Shown: positions 11,044-21,276 of the stretch, piece after piece
How positions within the stretch are numbered: position 1 is the first letter of the stretch
How the letters are laid out: the number at the start of each line of letters is the position of its first letter
Source of the DNA: Chrysomallon squamiferum
Taxonomy: Eukaryota; Mollusca; Gastropoda; Neomphalida; Peltospiridae
Direction of reading: 5' to 3'
Assembly: GCA_012295275.1 (NCBI GenBank)
Contig: CM022670.1
Span: 39,482,251-39,528,250, forward strand
DNA: 46,000 nt
Position numbers and translations under genes: made by a program
The notes under the pieces: generated by a model
What the model saw: only the letters and a program-made list of their open reading frames with translations
Told to the model about the DNA's origin: nothing
Databases searched by the model: none

Positions 11044-11160
11044 CTATCAAAAAGCACAACAATTACTAAGATATACGTAGAAAGGACTTTTCTGTAACCT
11101 TTATATTTACTTTATATTAGTTTCGTATCTGCTTACAATTAAAATATAATGGATCATTCA
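11044..11160. repeat. Flank shared with 18757-18870
   Basis: About 115 bp starting near AAAGCACAACAATTAC match the segment after the second TACTA array (GCACAAC..TACGTAGAA.GGACTT..., then TTTCG.ATCTGCTT). This marks a duplicated 5' flank of the membrane-protein gene. Confidence 0.7.
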
Positions 11161-11290
11161 ATAAGTGTTATATCAGCTTATATATCCATTTATCTGACTG
11201 TTTTTTGTCCACTATTTTCTTAACTATGTGGTGTTAAAACTGGCTTTATACTGACGTGAAATTGAAGAAGGTTTGGAGATATTAAGAAAA

Positions 11291-11348
11291 ATGAGGATAT
11301 TTTCTGTGGTAGTTATTTTCTTCATCGGGAATATTTTATTTACCTGTG
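11291..11348 (+). CDS. Membrane-protein gene, exon 1 (signal peptide)
   Basis: The ATG at 11291 starts a 19-codon hydrophobic segment (MRIFSVVVIFFIGNILFTC). Donor G|GTGAGT, phase 1. The next exon continues exactly in frame. Confidence 0.8.
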
Positions 11349-11600
11349 GTGAGTAGTTATTAATGATAATATAGCTCTACTTTGATTTAATTAATAACAT
11401 TCTTTTATTGTCTACATCAGAAGAAGTTTCTCAAGATTTCTCATATTCTTGTAACAGCTCTAAGAATGTCTAAATTTGAAAACTAATTCATCACATTTTC
11501 CTTTCACAAAAATAAATTTGCTAGTCTAAAGAATAAAATGAAGATTAATGTCCGTAAATTCATGTTACATTATATCATACCTACAGTTGTCCAGATTATG

Positions 11601-11689
<89 letters not shown>

Positions 11690-13579
11690 CGCATTAATTC
11701 GATATTCATAATGCACGATGAATTGTGAAATAGATGCACTAATACTTAAACCCAAAAATCATTTTACAAATTCAGTAAAAACCATTCGAAATATTTTCGA
11801 ATATTTTGAAACATCTTTACAGTACATTTTAAACATAATATATTAGAAATATTTGAACACATCTTTACATTAATTTATTAACATATTATACTTTTGATAA
11901 ATGAATGAGTTGATAATGTGATCTTTCATCTGTTGTTGTGTTGTTTGTGTTACTGTTTCAGAGAGTGTAACACCAGGATGCACACTGCCCAGCGTGTTAC
12001 AAGGAACGTGGGCAATGACAAGATTTGGACTAACACCTCTCGGTTTTAATTCAACCCACGTTACACAGTTTCCTATTGACAAATCAACATGTAATTTATG
12101 TAATACTGCTTATGATTTCTACTGCTACAAGAAAACCGGAACAACACAATATGAGCTCAAGTAAGTAACAGTATAGTAATATCAAACTTTGTAAATTTTA
12201 AAATATCAGACCATCGAGCTGTAGAACGTGAAATGTGACAAAATTGATTTACTGAAGTTAAGAAATAGTTTGCTTCTCCTGCTGTTATAGGAATTCTAGA
12301 ACACTATTTGCTCTCAAGTCAATTCAAGTTAATATATATATATATATATATAAACGTTTTTTCTTTCAAAGTATTGTAGAAAAGTGATAGACAATTTTGC
12401 TGATAAAGTTTAATCATTTATGTATATAAAAAAAAACAGAACATGGAAGATCATGATTGACCCAGAAGTAAATAACATGAATTCACGTATATTTAGATTT
12501 AGATCTCAGTCACAACAGAACAGAAAGAAAAGGTAAATGAAATATTATGAAATAATCAGAATATTACTATTATTATTATTATTGTCGTTGTTGTTATTGT
12601 AATAGTATTTTACTTTTATTTTCACTATTTGTTATCTTACTTTCGTTTTCAGAAGTGTGGAAGGAGCACAGCTTTATTCTGGAGGATCGTTCACTTTGTA
12701 CATGTGCTGGGATTTGGAAACTGTCGACGACTCCACTGTTATAGTCCACGAACTGACATCAAGTAAGAAAATCAAATCACATCATTAACTCGGTTTTAGT
12801 GAAATGGCACACAAAAATAAGAATTTTTCTAAAATCTGAATAAGCACTGTTAGTTTACTGACATGCAAATGAATAAAATGAATTTGTGACTTAACACAGG
12901 AATAAGTCTAAATAGATGGTGATTAAGAAACAAAAATCTAAAATTAATATATACAGAATGTAACTTAAGATTTTATGATAATTTTTTATTTTAAAGTATA
13001 TATTTACATGGTAATAAGTGGTGTTTATCTGAAGTTTCCATGGTCTATATTTTATTTCAGTTGGAATGTTTGGACCTAATCGTATGAAACACGATGCAAA
13101 CGGAATACCTAACTCTTGTGATTATACCACTTCTAATTCAGACCATGGATTAATCGTTAAACTTGGTATGAAATATTGTCTGTAATTTAAGTAAAGCTTG
13201 CGTACTATATAATAAATAATTTTCGATATAGGTAAGCAAAGATACAGTTTATTTTAATCAGGTATTTACTCTCTACGGACAGGTTAAGTGTCACGTATAC
13301 ATGTTGGAATTAAACGTCTACTATTTAAGCGTTTTCATTAAATTTACTTTTAACTTAAATGGGGGAGAAAAAAAAATGCGTTAAATAATTTTTCTGTTTA
13401 ATATTAAAAAAAAAAAAAAAAAATTAAATTAAAATACCTGTAAGTACCACAGCAGGCACAAAACAGCACTGCTGATATTATAATAGCAAAGGTTCTACTA
13501 TTTTATAATCTGTTTTTAATGAAAATTATTATTGATATTGTTATGATTAATGTTGTTCTTATTAGCATCATCAATCATA

Positions 13580-13616
<37 letters not shown>

Positions 13617-15044
13617 GCTTCTCTGAGTTCGATAAACAACACGTGTCCTTACGACATCTTTGGAAAATACGAAGACAAAAATTCTTCGTGTACTCTCGAT
13701 ATTGACGTCTGCTCTGATCATGCAGTTATCGCCCTTAGCAATGTCGGGCCTGGATGTAGCACAAAACCAATGTTCACCGGTAAAACACAAAAATCAGTTT
13801 AAAAGAAAGAAAAAAGTAACAGAAAAAAAAAGAAACAAAGAAAATGCCAAGGCTTTCTTTCTTTCTTTCTTTCTTTCTTCTTCTTCTTCTTCTTCTTCTT
13901 CTTCTTCTTCTTCTTCTTCTTCTTCTTCTAATTTGTTCTATATTAATTCTATTTATAATTTATTTATATTATTATTTTTTTAATAAAAAATTTAATCTGT
14001 GGGATCAATGAATGACTAAATAATATCTCACACAAAAATAAATCAGCTACTACCTCGGTCAGACAAAGGAGACTCTATTCATAAAATACACAAAACTGAA
14101 ATTAAATTACAATATAAATTATTATGTAAATTTAAAAAAATATATGTATAGCAATACTTGTAAGTATAATGACTTTTTAATCATAGAGTTTTGCTTAACT
14201 TAGTGCCCATATGGATGGCTTATATCTTATCGTGCTTAAACATTATTATGTACCGACATAGCTTACTTCCATCTCTAATAGTCCTGCAGACACGGATTTA
14301 TACAATTAATAATAATAATAACAACAACAACAACAACAACAACAACATCAACAGTAATAGTGACAGTAATAATAATAATAATAATAATAATAAACAGGAA
14401 GAACAATTACAATAATATTACAAGAATGTCTGTCACCAGTGTGTTTGTGTGTGTGTTAATGAACCGCCTTTGAATACACAAAAGTTGTGAAATCAAAATT
14501 AAACGAATAATACGTTATCAAGCTTTCTTTCTGTTTATCGATGTTTTGTTCTCTGTTTCAGATGGGACATCTGTAAACTGTGTTGCTGGTGTTATAAAGG
14601 GCTCTACAACTTATCTAACCGTGTACAACAAACAAACGTCTGTCCAACCATTCACGTGTCTGGTAATGTATCTCTGTAATCTGCCAACACAAGAACTGAC
14701 CTGCACTTACATGCACACACATGCCAGCACGTGCACCTATCACTTCACACATCTTCACATAACTACACATAATACGTTTTCCAGATACAGTCATTGCCTG
14801 CTGTGAGTTCCGTTCTATTTCGTTTTAACTAAAATACAATGAGGCCTACGCATCTATGTATGTAATGGAACAGTCAGCTTTATATATATTCATTATTCTT
14901 ATATATATATTCAATGCTTGTTGTCATTTACTGTCAGTGCAGGGTGATGATGGTATTGATGATGCTGATGATGATATTAATAATAATAGTAACAACAACA
15001 ATAATACTTTTTTATTCTATAACGAATTGAATTCCCGTTTTCAC

Positions 15045-15079
<35 letters not shown>

Positions 15080-16751
15080 GCTGAAGGAAATAAATAGAAA
15101 AAGCTTGTTGGTTACACTTGATAACATGTCCTGCAAGTGAGTTCAGTTATCTCGCAACACCCAGTCAACCTACTCTCCCCACCCTGTTAGAAGTATGTGT
15201 GTCTCGTAACATCTGTTTACACAGGTCTTTTCATTCTGGACAAAGTACTGTTTGAATCATTAAGAATCGGATTACAATTATGCAGCTTATTCTGTTTTAA
15301 AATACTGAGAGAAAATGTTGAGAGAACATTTTTGGTGAGTCGCCAAATCAGATCTATATAGTAGGATCTATATAGTAAATTCTTGAAGTCTATATATTTT
15401 GGTGTATAAAAGTGTAAATATATATATATATATATATCCATGAGCTGCAAAATGAAGATTTTCTGAAAACGGTGTTTATTTATTTATTAATTTTTAAAAA
15501 TATTTTTACTATAAAATTGGAGAAGGTTATCAGCCATATCTTTTGTTGGAATAAAGACTGAAACATTCTTTTTGTTTTTATTTTCTTATTTTTTTTTTGG
15601 TAAAAAGATCTACAACTTAGGGGAAAAATACAGTACTTACTATTAGCGTTTTAAATAGATAAATGAATATTTATTTCCTTTTTAGTATTTTAAATAGATG
15701 TTTGAACACTTCATCGGTTTCGTTATTATTTACTGTGAATCATAAAACACAGATCTCTCCCTCTCTCTGTTTATAATATTATCCTTTAGGCTGTTCAGAT
15801 CTTATGAATTATCTGTACGTTGTTAACACCGTTTTCTGAACACTGCAATCCTTTATATTCATAACTCGTAATATTCGACTCTCACCTTTCATTGTTGGCG
15901 CTTTAATATAGACGCTTTGTATGTATAAAGTCTGCGTTGCATTCTTTGCAATATCTTCAGTAACTACAACGCAGAGTAAACAACAGTAATAATAACAACA
16001 GCAACATCATCGTCATTAACAACAGCAATAACAAAAATAGCAAAAATGTTTTTAAAAAAATGATTTTTTTAAAACGGATTTTCTTTCTTGCCCTTTCTCT
16101 GGCTAATTTATATAATAATCTTTTAATTTGTTTTATTTACCTGTTTTATTTGTTTATTTTATTTACCTGTTTTATTTATTTCTTTTATTTGTGTGTTTCA
16201 GGCAATAAACAGTGCAGGTACTGCTGTACTGATGTCTCAGAATCCTCTCTACTGTGTTTCTGATCAAACTGCTGACACAAGTACAAGTATCGGAAAACTG
16301 AACTTTGCCTTCTCACCTATAGGTGAGTAAAATATCTTAAATAATAATATTACTTTAGCTATGTGCGTGTTTATCTATGTGTTATGTATGTACGTATATG
16401 TGTTGTGTTTCTGTCTGTCTGGATGTATGTATCTATATATCTGTATATATATATATATATGTATATAATATGCATATAAATAATGTATGTTTATATGTAT
16501 GTGTATATTTGTATGTATGTATTAATTTATATGTGTGAGTATGTGTGAAATTCACATATTTATACCTCGCAGGAAATAAGAAAAAATAATAACACTGTTT
16601 TCTCTTCTTTTCTTTTTTTCAGAACTCTGTCGTAAGTATGAAATAATCATATTGTGTATATTATTTTGTAGTTAACATGAAGTATAAATTTACATCAAAA
16701 AAAGTTCACACAAAAAACAAGATTATGCATCCTAAAATAAATTTTTGTATT

Positions 16752-16782
<31 letters not shown>

Positions 16783-17427
16783 ATTTACTGATGAGACACA
16801 TTTCTCATGCATTTTTTATAATAATGTTAAAAATTACTATAAAATGTGATAGTAAACAGAAATATCACGTTCACATAATCGTTTTTATAGTATTTTAACT
16901 GATTCAGTAAAGTAAAATTTGTTTGATTTTCAATGTGTTTTGTGAAAGAAAAGAAAAAAACAAGAACAAAGCAAAGGAAATAATAATAACAATAATAATA
17001 ATATCAACCATTATAATGATTCATTAGTGCAATCATTGTATGCATGAGTATCCAAATACTAATACATTATTGTAACGCTTAATTAGAACAAAAGAGAACG
17101 AGACAAACTTTATCAATAATTTATTTTGACCTCATAATTATTTAAATGATTTTAAAATATTAAAACAATAAATTAGCAAAAGTTTCGTTAACGCTGTCAT
17201 GACACACGAAATAATAAATGCAAAATCACCAACATCTTGCAGCTATAGTTAATACGACCACGACCACGAGCACTACAACCACATCGGTCCCACCGACAGA
17301 AATGCAGCCAGGTCTGATAGCTGGCATCACGCTGTTGGTTCTTCTCGTGCTGCTCGTGTTAGTTTTGTGTTTGATCTGCTGTCTCAGATTCAGATGCAAA
17401 AAAAATAACAATAAGCAGAGAAAATGA
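11291..17427 (+). CDS. Type I membrane protein: Cys-rich ectodomain, furin-like site, Thr-rich stalk (10 exons, 380 aa)
   Basis: Exons 11291-11348, 11962-12160, 12440-12532, 12653-12762, 13061-13165, 13618-13779, 14562-14662, 16202-16322, 16623-16631 and 17243-17427 chain without a phase error (1,143 nt). A signal peptide spans residues 1-19 (core SVVVIFFIGNILF). The ectodomain, to about residue 320, has 14 cysteines, potential N-glycosylation sites (NST, NNT, NSS) and a basic RKKR|S furin-like motif at 114-118. Residues 321-343 are a Thr/Ser/Pro-rich, mucin-like stalk. The TM segment (LIAGITLLVLLVLLVLVLCL) spans about 344-366, followed by a short basic tail ending NNNKQRK. The CxLPSVLQGTW start and the Cys spacing remind me of invertebrate DUF7042/7043/7044-type secreted or membrane proteins, but that is a tentative memory match. 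Fragments of at least one more copy lie at 17,430-22,640. The function is unknown; the topology suggests a cell-surface protein that may be proteolytically processed. Confidence 0.85.
11604..11686. repeat. (TC)n microsatellite
   Basis: About 41 TC units in intron 1 of the membrane-protein gene. Confidence 0.95.
11962..12160 (+). CDS. Membrane-protein gene, exon 2 (first Cys-rich segment)
   Basis: Acceptor TTTCAG, donor GTAAGT, phase 1 to 2. It contains GCTLPSVLQGTWAM, an NST sequon and a Cys cluster, TCNLCNTAYDFYCYKK. Four of the ectodomain cysteines are here. Confidence 0.85.
12440..12532 (+). CDS. Membrane-protein gene, exon 3
   Basis: Acceptor AAACAG, donor GTAAAT, phase 2-2, 93 nt. It encodes a Cys-free segment ending in basic residues (QSQQNRKK), whose last codon is completed in exon 4 to give RKKR. 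Confidence 0.8.
12653..12762 (+). CDS. Membrane-protein gene, exon 4
   Basis: Acceptor TTTTCAG, donor GTAAGA, phase 2 to 1. It begins with the Arg of the RKKR site followed by SVEGAQLYSGGSFTLYMCWD. The cut would fall at this exon's start. Confidence 0.85.
13061..13165 (+). CDS. Membrane-protein gene, exon 5
   Basis: Acceptor ATTTCAG, donor GTATGA, 105 nt, phase 1-1. It reads GMFGPNRMKHDANGIPNSCD with one cysteine. Confidence 0.85.
13580..13617 (+). repeat. (TTA)n repeat forming the 3' end of intron 5
   Basis: About twelve TTA units end directly in TAG, the acceptor of exon 6, so the microsatellite takes the place of the polypyrimidine tract. Confidence 0.85.
13618..13779 (+). CDS. Membrane-protein gene, exon 6
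   Basis: Acceptor ATTATAG, donor GTAAAA, 162 nt, phase 1-1. Four cysteines occur in the contexts NTCPYD, SSCTLD, DVCSDH and PGCSTK, with two N-glycosylation sequons. Confidence 0.85.
13853..13929. repeat. (TTTC)n(TTC)n microsatellite
   Basis: About six TTTC units run into about 18 TTC units in intron 6. The poly-Ser frame across it is an artefact. Confidence 0.9.
14309..14392. repeat. AAT/AAC compound microsatellite
   Basis: Trinucleotide runs of AAT, AAC and again AAT in intron 6. Confidence 0.9.
14562..14662 (+). CDS. Membrane-protein gene, exon 7
   Basis: Acceptor TTTCAG, donor GTAATG, phase 1 to 0. It contains SVNCVAGVIKGSTTYLTVYN and ends QPFTCL. A second copy, about 97% identical over the last ~95 bp, lies at 22250-22354 but has lost its acceptor. 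Confidence 0.9.
15040..15076. repeat. (TA)n microsatellite
   Basis: A TA run in intron 7; another short one lies at 15418-15437. Apart from these, the 1.54-kb intron holds no exon I can support. Confidence 0.85.
16202..16322 (+). CDS. Membrane-protein gene, exon 8
   Basis: Acceptor GTTTCAG, donor GTGAGT, phase 0 to 1. It reads AINSAGTAVLMSQNPLYCVS and ends NFAFSPI. It carries ectodomain cysteine 13. Confidence 0.85.
16623..16631 (+). CDS. Membrane-protein gene, exon 9 (9-nt microexon)
   Basis: Nine nucleotides sit between a strong acceptor (CTTTTTTTCAG) and a consensus donor (GTAAGT), phase 1-1. It inserts Glu-Leu-Cys before the stalk and can be skipped in frame. The Cys it adds brings the ectodomain count from 13 to 14, an even number, which favours it being real. 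Confidence 0.65.
16760..16783. repeat. (GT)n microsatellite
   Basis: Twelve GT units in intron 9. Confidence 0.9.
17243..17427 (+). CDS. Membrane-protein gene, exon 10 (stalk, TM segment, tail)
   Basis: Acceptor CTTGCAG, phase 1. A Thr-rich stalk (NTTTTTSTTTTSVPPTE), a 23-residue Leu/Val-rich TM segment, then RFRCKKNNNKQRK and the stop TGA at 17425-17427. Confidence 0.9.
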
Positions 17428-17449
17428 AAGCAGAGGAAAAAGACATTAA

Positions 17450-17712
17450 AAAGTCAACAACAGTAATAACAGCACCAGTAACATCATCGTCATTAACAAC
17501 AACAGCAACAATGTTTTATATAAAAAAAAAAATAATAATATTTTTATTAAAACGAATTTACAAATTAACTCTTGTACCTTCTCTGGATTCATTTATATAA
17601 TAATCTTTTTCCTCTAGTTAATTTGTCTTATATACCTGTTTTGTTTAGTTGTTTTATTTAGTGATTTGTGTATTTGTTTTATTTGTCCGTTTTAGGCAAT
17701 AAATAATACAAA
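17450..17712 (+). pseudogene. Copy of intron 7 end and start of exon 8 of the membrane-protein gene
   Basis: 17450-17700 resembles 15965-16201: ACATCATCGTCATTAACAAC, then ATTTATATAATAATCTTTT, then TTTTATTTG..., and a TTTTAG acceptor at 17690-17695 followed by GCAATAAAT, as in exon 8 (GCAATAAAC). After about ten bases the similarity ends. An AATAAA inside it (17698-17703) may serve the intact gene as polyadenylation signal. Confidence 0.65.
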
Positions 17713-17756
17713 TAATTCTCTCTCTGTGTTTGTGTTGGATTGGGTGAGGGGTGAGG

Positions 17757-17757
<1 letters not shown>

Positions 17758-17785
<28 letters not shown>
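17758..17785. repeat. (TG)n microsatellite
   Basis: About 14 TG units between the exon-8 fragment and the first orphan tail exon. Confidence 0.9.
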
Positions 17786-17787
<2 letters not shown>

Positions 17788-17811
17788 TTTTTATAATAAT
17801 TGTGTTAGCAG

Positions 17812-17871
17812 ATATGTTTTATAATGAAAACTCATATGACAATTATGATTCTGAGAGACAGCCTGTTAGAG
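17812..17871 (+). CDS. Orphan exon, Tyr/Asn-rich tail-like segment
   Basis: 60 nt, phase 1-1, acceptor GTTAGCAG, donor GTACAG. It reads MFYNENSYDNYDSERQPVR. It chains in phase with the exon at 18038-18168. I found no donor in the TM exon at 17243 that could feed it, so it may belong to a damaged neighbouring copy of the gene or be an alternative end with an unseen exon. Confidence 0.45.
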
Positions 17872-18037
17872 GTACAGTAAACTGTCACGGAACCCAAACC
17901 ATTAAACATCTTGGATATTTCATTTAGGAATATAAACGCTAAATTGACAGCAATCTGTATAAATCGATAAGTCTATCTATCCACTAGAATCCATTAAGAA
18001 TCTGCACGGAGGACAGATTAAACAATTACAATTTTAG

Positions 18038-18168
18038 GTATGTTAAATGATAAGGACACAGGCCAATCGCAGTTTACACCCTATCAAAATAAGAACAGAC
18101 AAACGCTTGCCACAGTCGTCCGCAAAGACAATGTCATTCAAAAACATTTGGTTTCCCCGCCTGACTGA
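18038..18168 (+). CDS. Orphan terminal exon, hydrophilic tail-like segment
   Basis: Acceptor ATTTTAG. With the G from 17871 it reads GMLNDKDTGQSQFTPYQNKN, then RQTLATVVRKDNV..., and stops at TGA 18166-18168. The composition is that of a cytoplasmic tail. It is GC-richer than the surroundings. Parent gene unknown. Confidence 0.45.
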
Positions 18169-18291
18169 GCTCTCATGTTGGCCTTTTCTTCGCTGTTGGT
18201 AACCGCAGACACAAACGAATTCATTCAGCGGATATCGTTTCCAACGCAACCAGAGATTTACATTTATATTTTTTAAATAAAATATTTGTGT

Positions 18292-18382
18292 ATAAAAAAT
18301 AAAATAAAATAAAATAAAATAAAATTAAATTAAAATTAAAATTAAAATTAAAATTAAAATTAAAATTAAATTAAATTAAGAT
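18292..18382. repeat. (AAAAT)n / AAATT-rich array
   Basis: Pentamer and hexamer runs of AAAAT, AAATT and AAAATT precede the second TACTA array. Confidence 0.85.
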
Positions 18383-18451
18383 AATTTTTAAAAATTCCTC
18401 AGATACGGTATGAAGCATTTGCCTCATTTGCCTCAATGTAGTTACCGCCAT

Positions 18452-18712
18452 GTATACTATACTATACTATACTATACTATACCATACCATACCATACTAT
18501 ACTATACTATACTATACTATACTATACTATACTATACTATACTATACCATACCATACTATACTATACTATACTATACTATACCATACTATACTATACTAT
18601 ACTATACCATATCATACAATGCTATACTACACTATATAGTTTACTATACAATACTACACTGTACTATACTATACTATATTATACTTTACTATACTATACT
18701 ATACTAATAAGA
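18452..18712. repeat. Second TACTATAC/TACCATACC array (260 bp)
   Basis: The same pentamer family as the array at 9290-10858 (ACTAT with ACCAT and ACTAC variants), followed by TATAA repeats (18729-18752) and by the 115-bp flank seen after the first array. Confidence 0.9.
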
Positions 18713-18756
18713 TATGATATGACATGACATAATATAATATAATATAATATATTATA

Positions 18757-18870
18757 AAGCACAACAGTTACAAGGACATACGTAGAACGGACTTATTTGT
18801 AATCTTGTGAAAAGAATTGTAGTACTTTCGAATCTGCTTTGAAAATAAAATACAATGGGATACCAAACAA
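18757..18870. repeat. Flank shared with 11044-11160
   Basis: AAAGCACAAC..., ATACGTAGAACGGACTT and ATCTGCTTTGAAAATAAAAT match the region just upstream of the intact membrane-protein gene. Array plus flank were duplicated together. Confidence 0.7.
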
Positions 18871-19506
18871 CATAGCTATTAAAATGAATATATTTAAGTT
18901 AGCGATCAACTAATTTACACGTACCAGTGTCAGAGACACATATAGAAAAAAAATCTTACTTGATGGTACAAAAAAGAAAACAGTATTTATCCAAAACTTA
19001 TAGTGATTATCAAATACATGAACATTATGTTTCCTAACATTATTCGCAAAGTAAAAGCGAAAAAGACATATTTATTTATTTATTGACAAAATTAATGACA
19101 AAACAACTAAAATAATATTTTTTGTACCTTCTTGATATTCACATTTACTTTCAGACTTCTTTTTCAAATACTTTCTCCATTTTTCAAATTTTTCCCCACA
19201 TCATACTTTAAAAATGTTTAATTTTTTCCCCCACGTTTAATTCGTCGTTATGTGTAAATCATATCGTGATATAACTGTATAACAAACGCACAGAAACGCT
19301 CTCATACAGATCATAAAACTTGTACATTTTTCTATTTCTCTCTGTCTGTAAGTAAGTGTATCTTTGTGTTTGAATGTGTATGGGTGTTCGTGTACATACA
19401 TAATAATGAAGACTTAAATACAAACAGAACTCATACGTCACATTGAAACAACATGGCTTCTCACGAAGATCTCCGACATCGTCTGCTTCCGCTTTGTTTG
19501 GAAATC

Positions 19507-19540
19507 TATAAATATGACGTCAACAATTGAAATGACGTCA
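19507..19540 (+). promoter_or_regulatory. TATA-like box with two CRE palindromes
   Basis: TATAAATA at 19507-19514 abuts TGACGTCA at 19515-19522; a second TGACGTCA lies at 19533-19540. A short ATG-led segment with a perfect donor (ATG at 19589, GTGAGT at about 19614) follows. The pieces look like a promoter and first exon, but no downstream exon can be assigned with confidence. Confidence 0.35.
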
Positions 19541-20032
19541 CTCTCTGTTTGCTAGGTAAGTGGAAGGTCGTTGTAAAATATTTTGAAATATGCTGCTGAG
19601 ATCGGACATCGTCGGTGAGTACATCAAATTTAATTCTAGTTTTATTTATTTTTCAGGTCATTTGTCAATTTGGTATCAAAATTCAGTGATTTCAAATTTC
19701 AATCTATGGTTCTTGATCGGAAATTAATTTTCGAAATTGGCATTTATCAAACTGGGCATTAAGTTTTTCGATTATCCGATCTAGATTACTTTGGCGAACC
19801 GTTTAAATAAGCGTCCAATTTAATTAACTTTTAAATTATTCTAAAATTTCGCCTGACGCTTCTAAATTTAATGTATTTTTGAATTTGAATAATTATTTAT
19901 AATAGTGTACGACACAAAACAAATAGCTTTTGTAGTTAATAGAGTAGGAATAGTTAAAAATTAGTAAAGACAGACACACACATACACAAACATACAGACA
20001 AACAAACAAACAAAAAGAAAGAAAACAAGAGG

Positions 20033-20985
20033 GAAAAAAAGAAGAAAAAAGAAACGAAAAGATAAGAAGAGGCAAGAATAAGAAGAAAATGAAAAAGAAA
20101 GAAGAACAAGAACAAAGAACAATAAGAAAAAAAAAGAACATGAAGAAAGAAGAAAAGGAAGAAGAAAGAAGAACAAGAAAAAGAAGAAAAGGAAGAAGAA
20201 AGAAGAAGAAGAAAGAAGAAAAAAGAAGAGAAAGAAGAAGAAGAAAGAAGAAAAGGAAGAAGAGAAGAAAAGAAGAAGAAAAAGAAGAAAAGGAAGAAAA
20301 AGAAGAAGAAGAAGAAAAAGAAAAGGAAGAAGAAAGAAGAAGAAGAAGAAAGAAGAAAAGGAAGAAGAAAGAAGAAGAAAAAGAAGAACAAAAAGAAGAA
20401 AAAAAGAAGAAGGAAGAAGAAAGAAGAAGAAGAAGAAAGAAGAAAAGGAAGAAGAAAGAAGAAGAAGAAGAAAGAAGAAAAGGAAGAAGAAAGAAGAAAG
20501 AAGAAAAGAAGAACAAGAAAAAGAAGAAAAGGAAGAAGAAAGAAGAACAAGAAGAAAGAAGAAAAAAAGAAAGAAGAACAAGAAGAAATAAAAAAGGAAG
20601 AAGAAAGAAGAAAAGGAAGAAGAAAGAAGAAAGAAGAAGAAAGAAGAAAAAAAAGGAAGAAGAAAGAAGAACAAGAAGAAAGAAGAAAAGGAAGAAGAAA
20701 GAAGAACAAGAAGAAAGAAGAAAAGGAAGAAGAAAGAAGAACAAGAAGAAAGAAGAAAAGGATGAAGAAAGAAGAACAAGAAAAAAGAAGAAAAGGATGA
20801 AGAAAGAAGAACAAGAAAAAAGAAAAAAGGAAGAAGAAAACAAACAAGAAAAAAGAAGAAAAGGATGAAGAAAGAAGAACAAGAAAAAAGAAGAAAAGGA
20901 TGAAGAAAGAAGAACAAGAAGAAAGAAGAAAAGGAAGAAGAAAGAAGAACAAGAAAAAAGAAGAAAAGGAAGAAGAAAGAAGAAT
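20033..20985. repeat. 950-bp polypurine (GAA/GAAGAAA) tract
   Basis: Almost uninterrupted A/G on the plus strand, made of AAGAAG, GAAAGAAG and AGGAAGAAG units with sparse AACAAG variants and 3' higher-order units of about 30 bp. Long poly-Lys/Glu and poly-Phe/Ser frames over it are composition artefacts. Confidence 0.9.
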
Positions 20986-21276
20986 TCTGCTTTCGGTTTG
21001 TTTTTAATATTTTCTGTAAACAATTAATTGAAATAAAATCGATTTTAACACAACAGTGTGTTTGTTTTATTTACGAATAATTTATTACTAACAAACACTA
21101 ACATTAGAAATAGTCTAGGTAGTAAGTTTTTATTATAATTTTTATTTTCTGTTATGTGTCGTATGCTATTCAAATAAAATAAAAATTTATATTAATTATT
21201 CCTCACCACTGTAAATCATTATTATTATTATTAAATGTGCATTTTATTATTTCAATAAACTGTACCTTAAATGCAG

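Noticed and set aside
14546-14806. Exon 7 read through into the intron as an 86-aa protein
   Set aside because: The frame continues past the GTAATG donor only by chance; exon 8 continues the protein in phase.
19893-21023. Long poly-Phe/Ser/Leu frames on the minus strand and a Lys/Glu frame on the plus strand
   Set aside because: Pure consequence of the polypurine tract: three overlapping frames are open, with no splice or codon signature.
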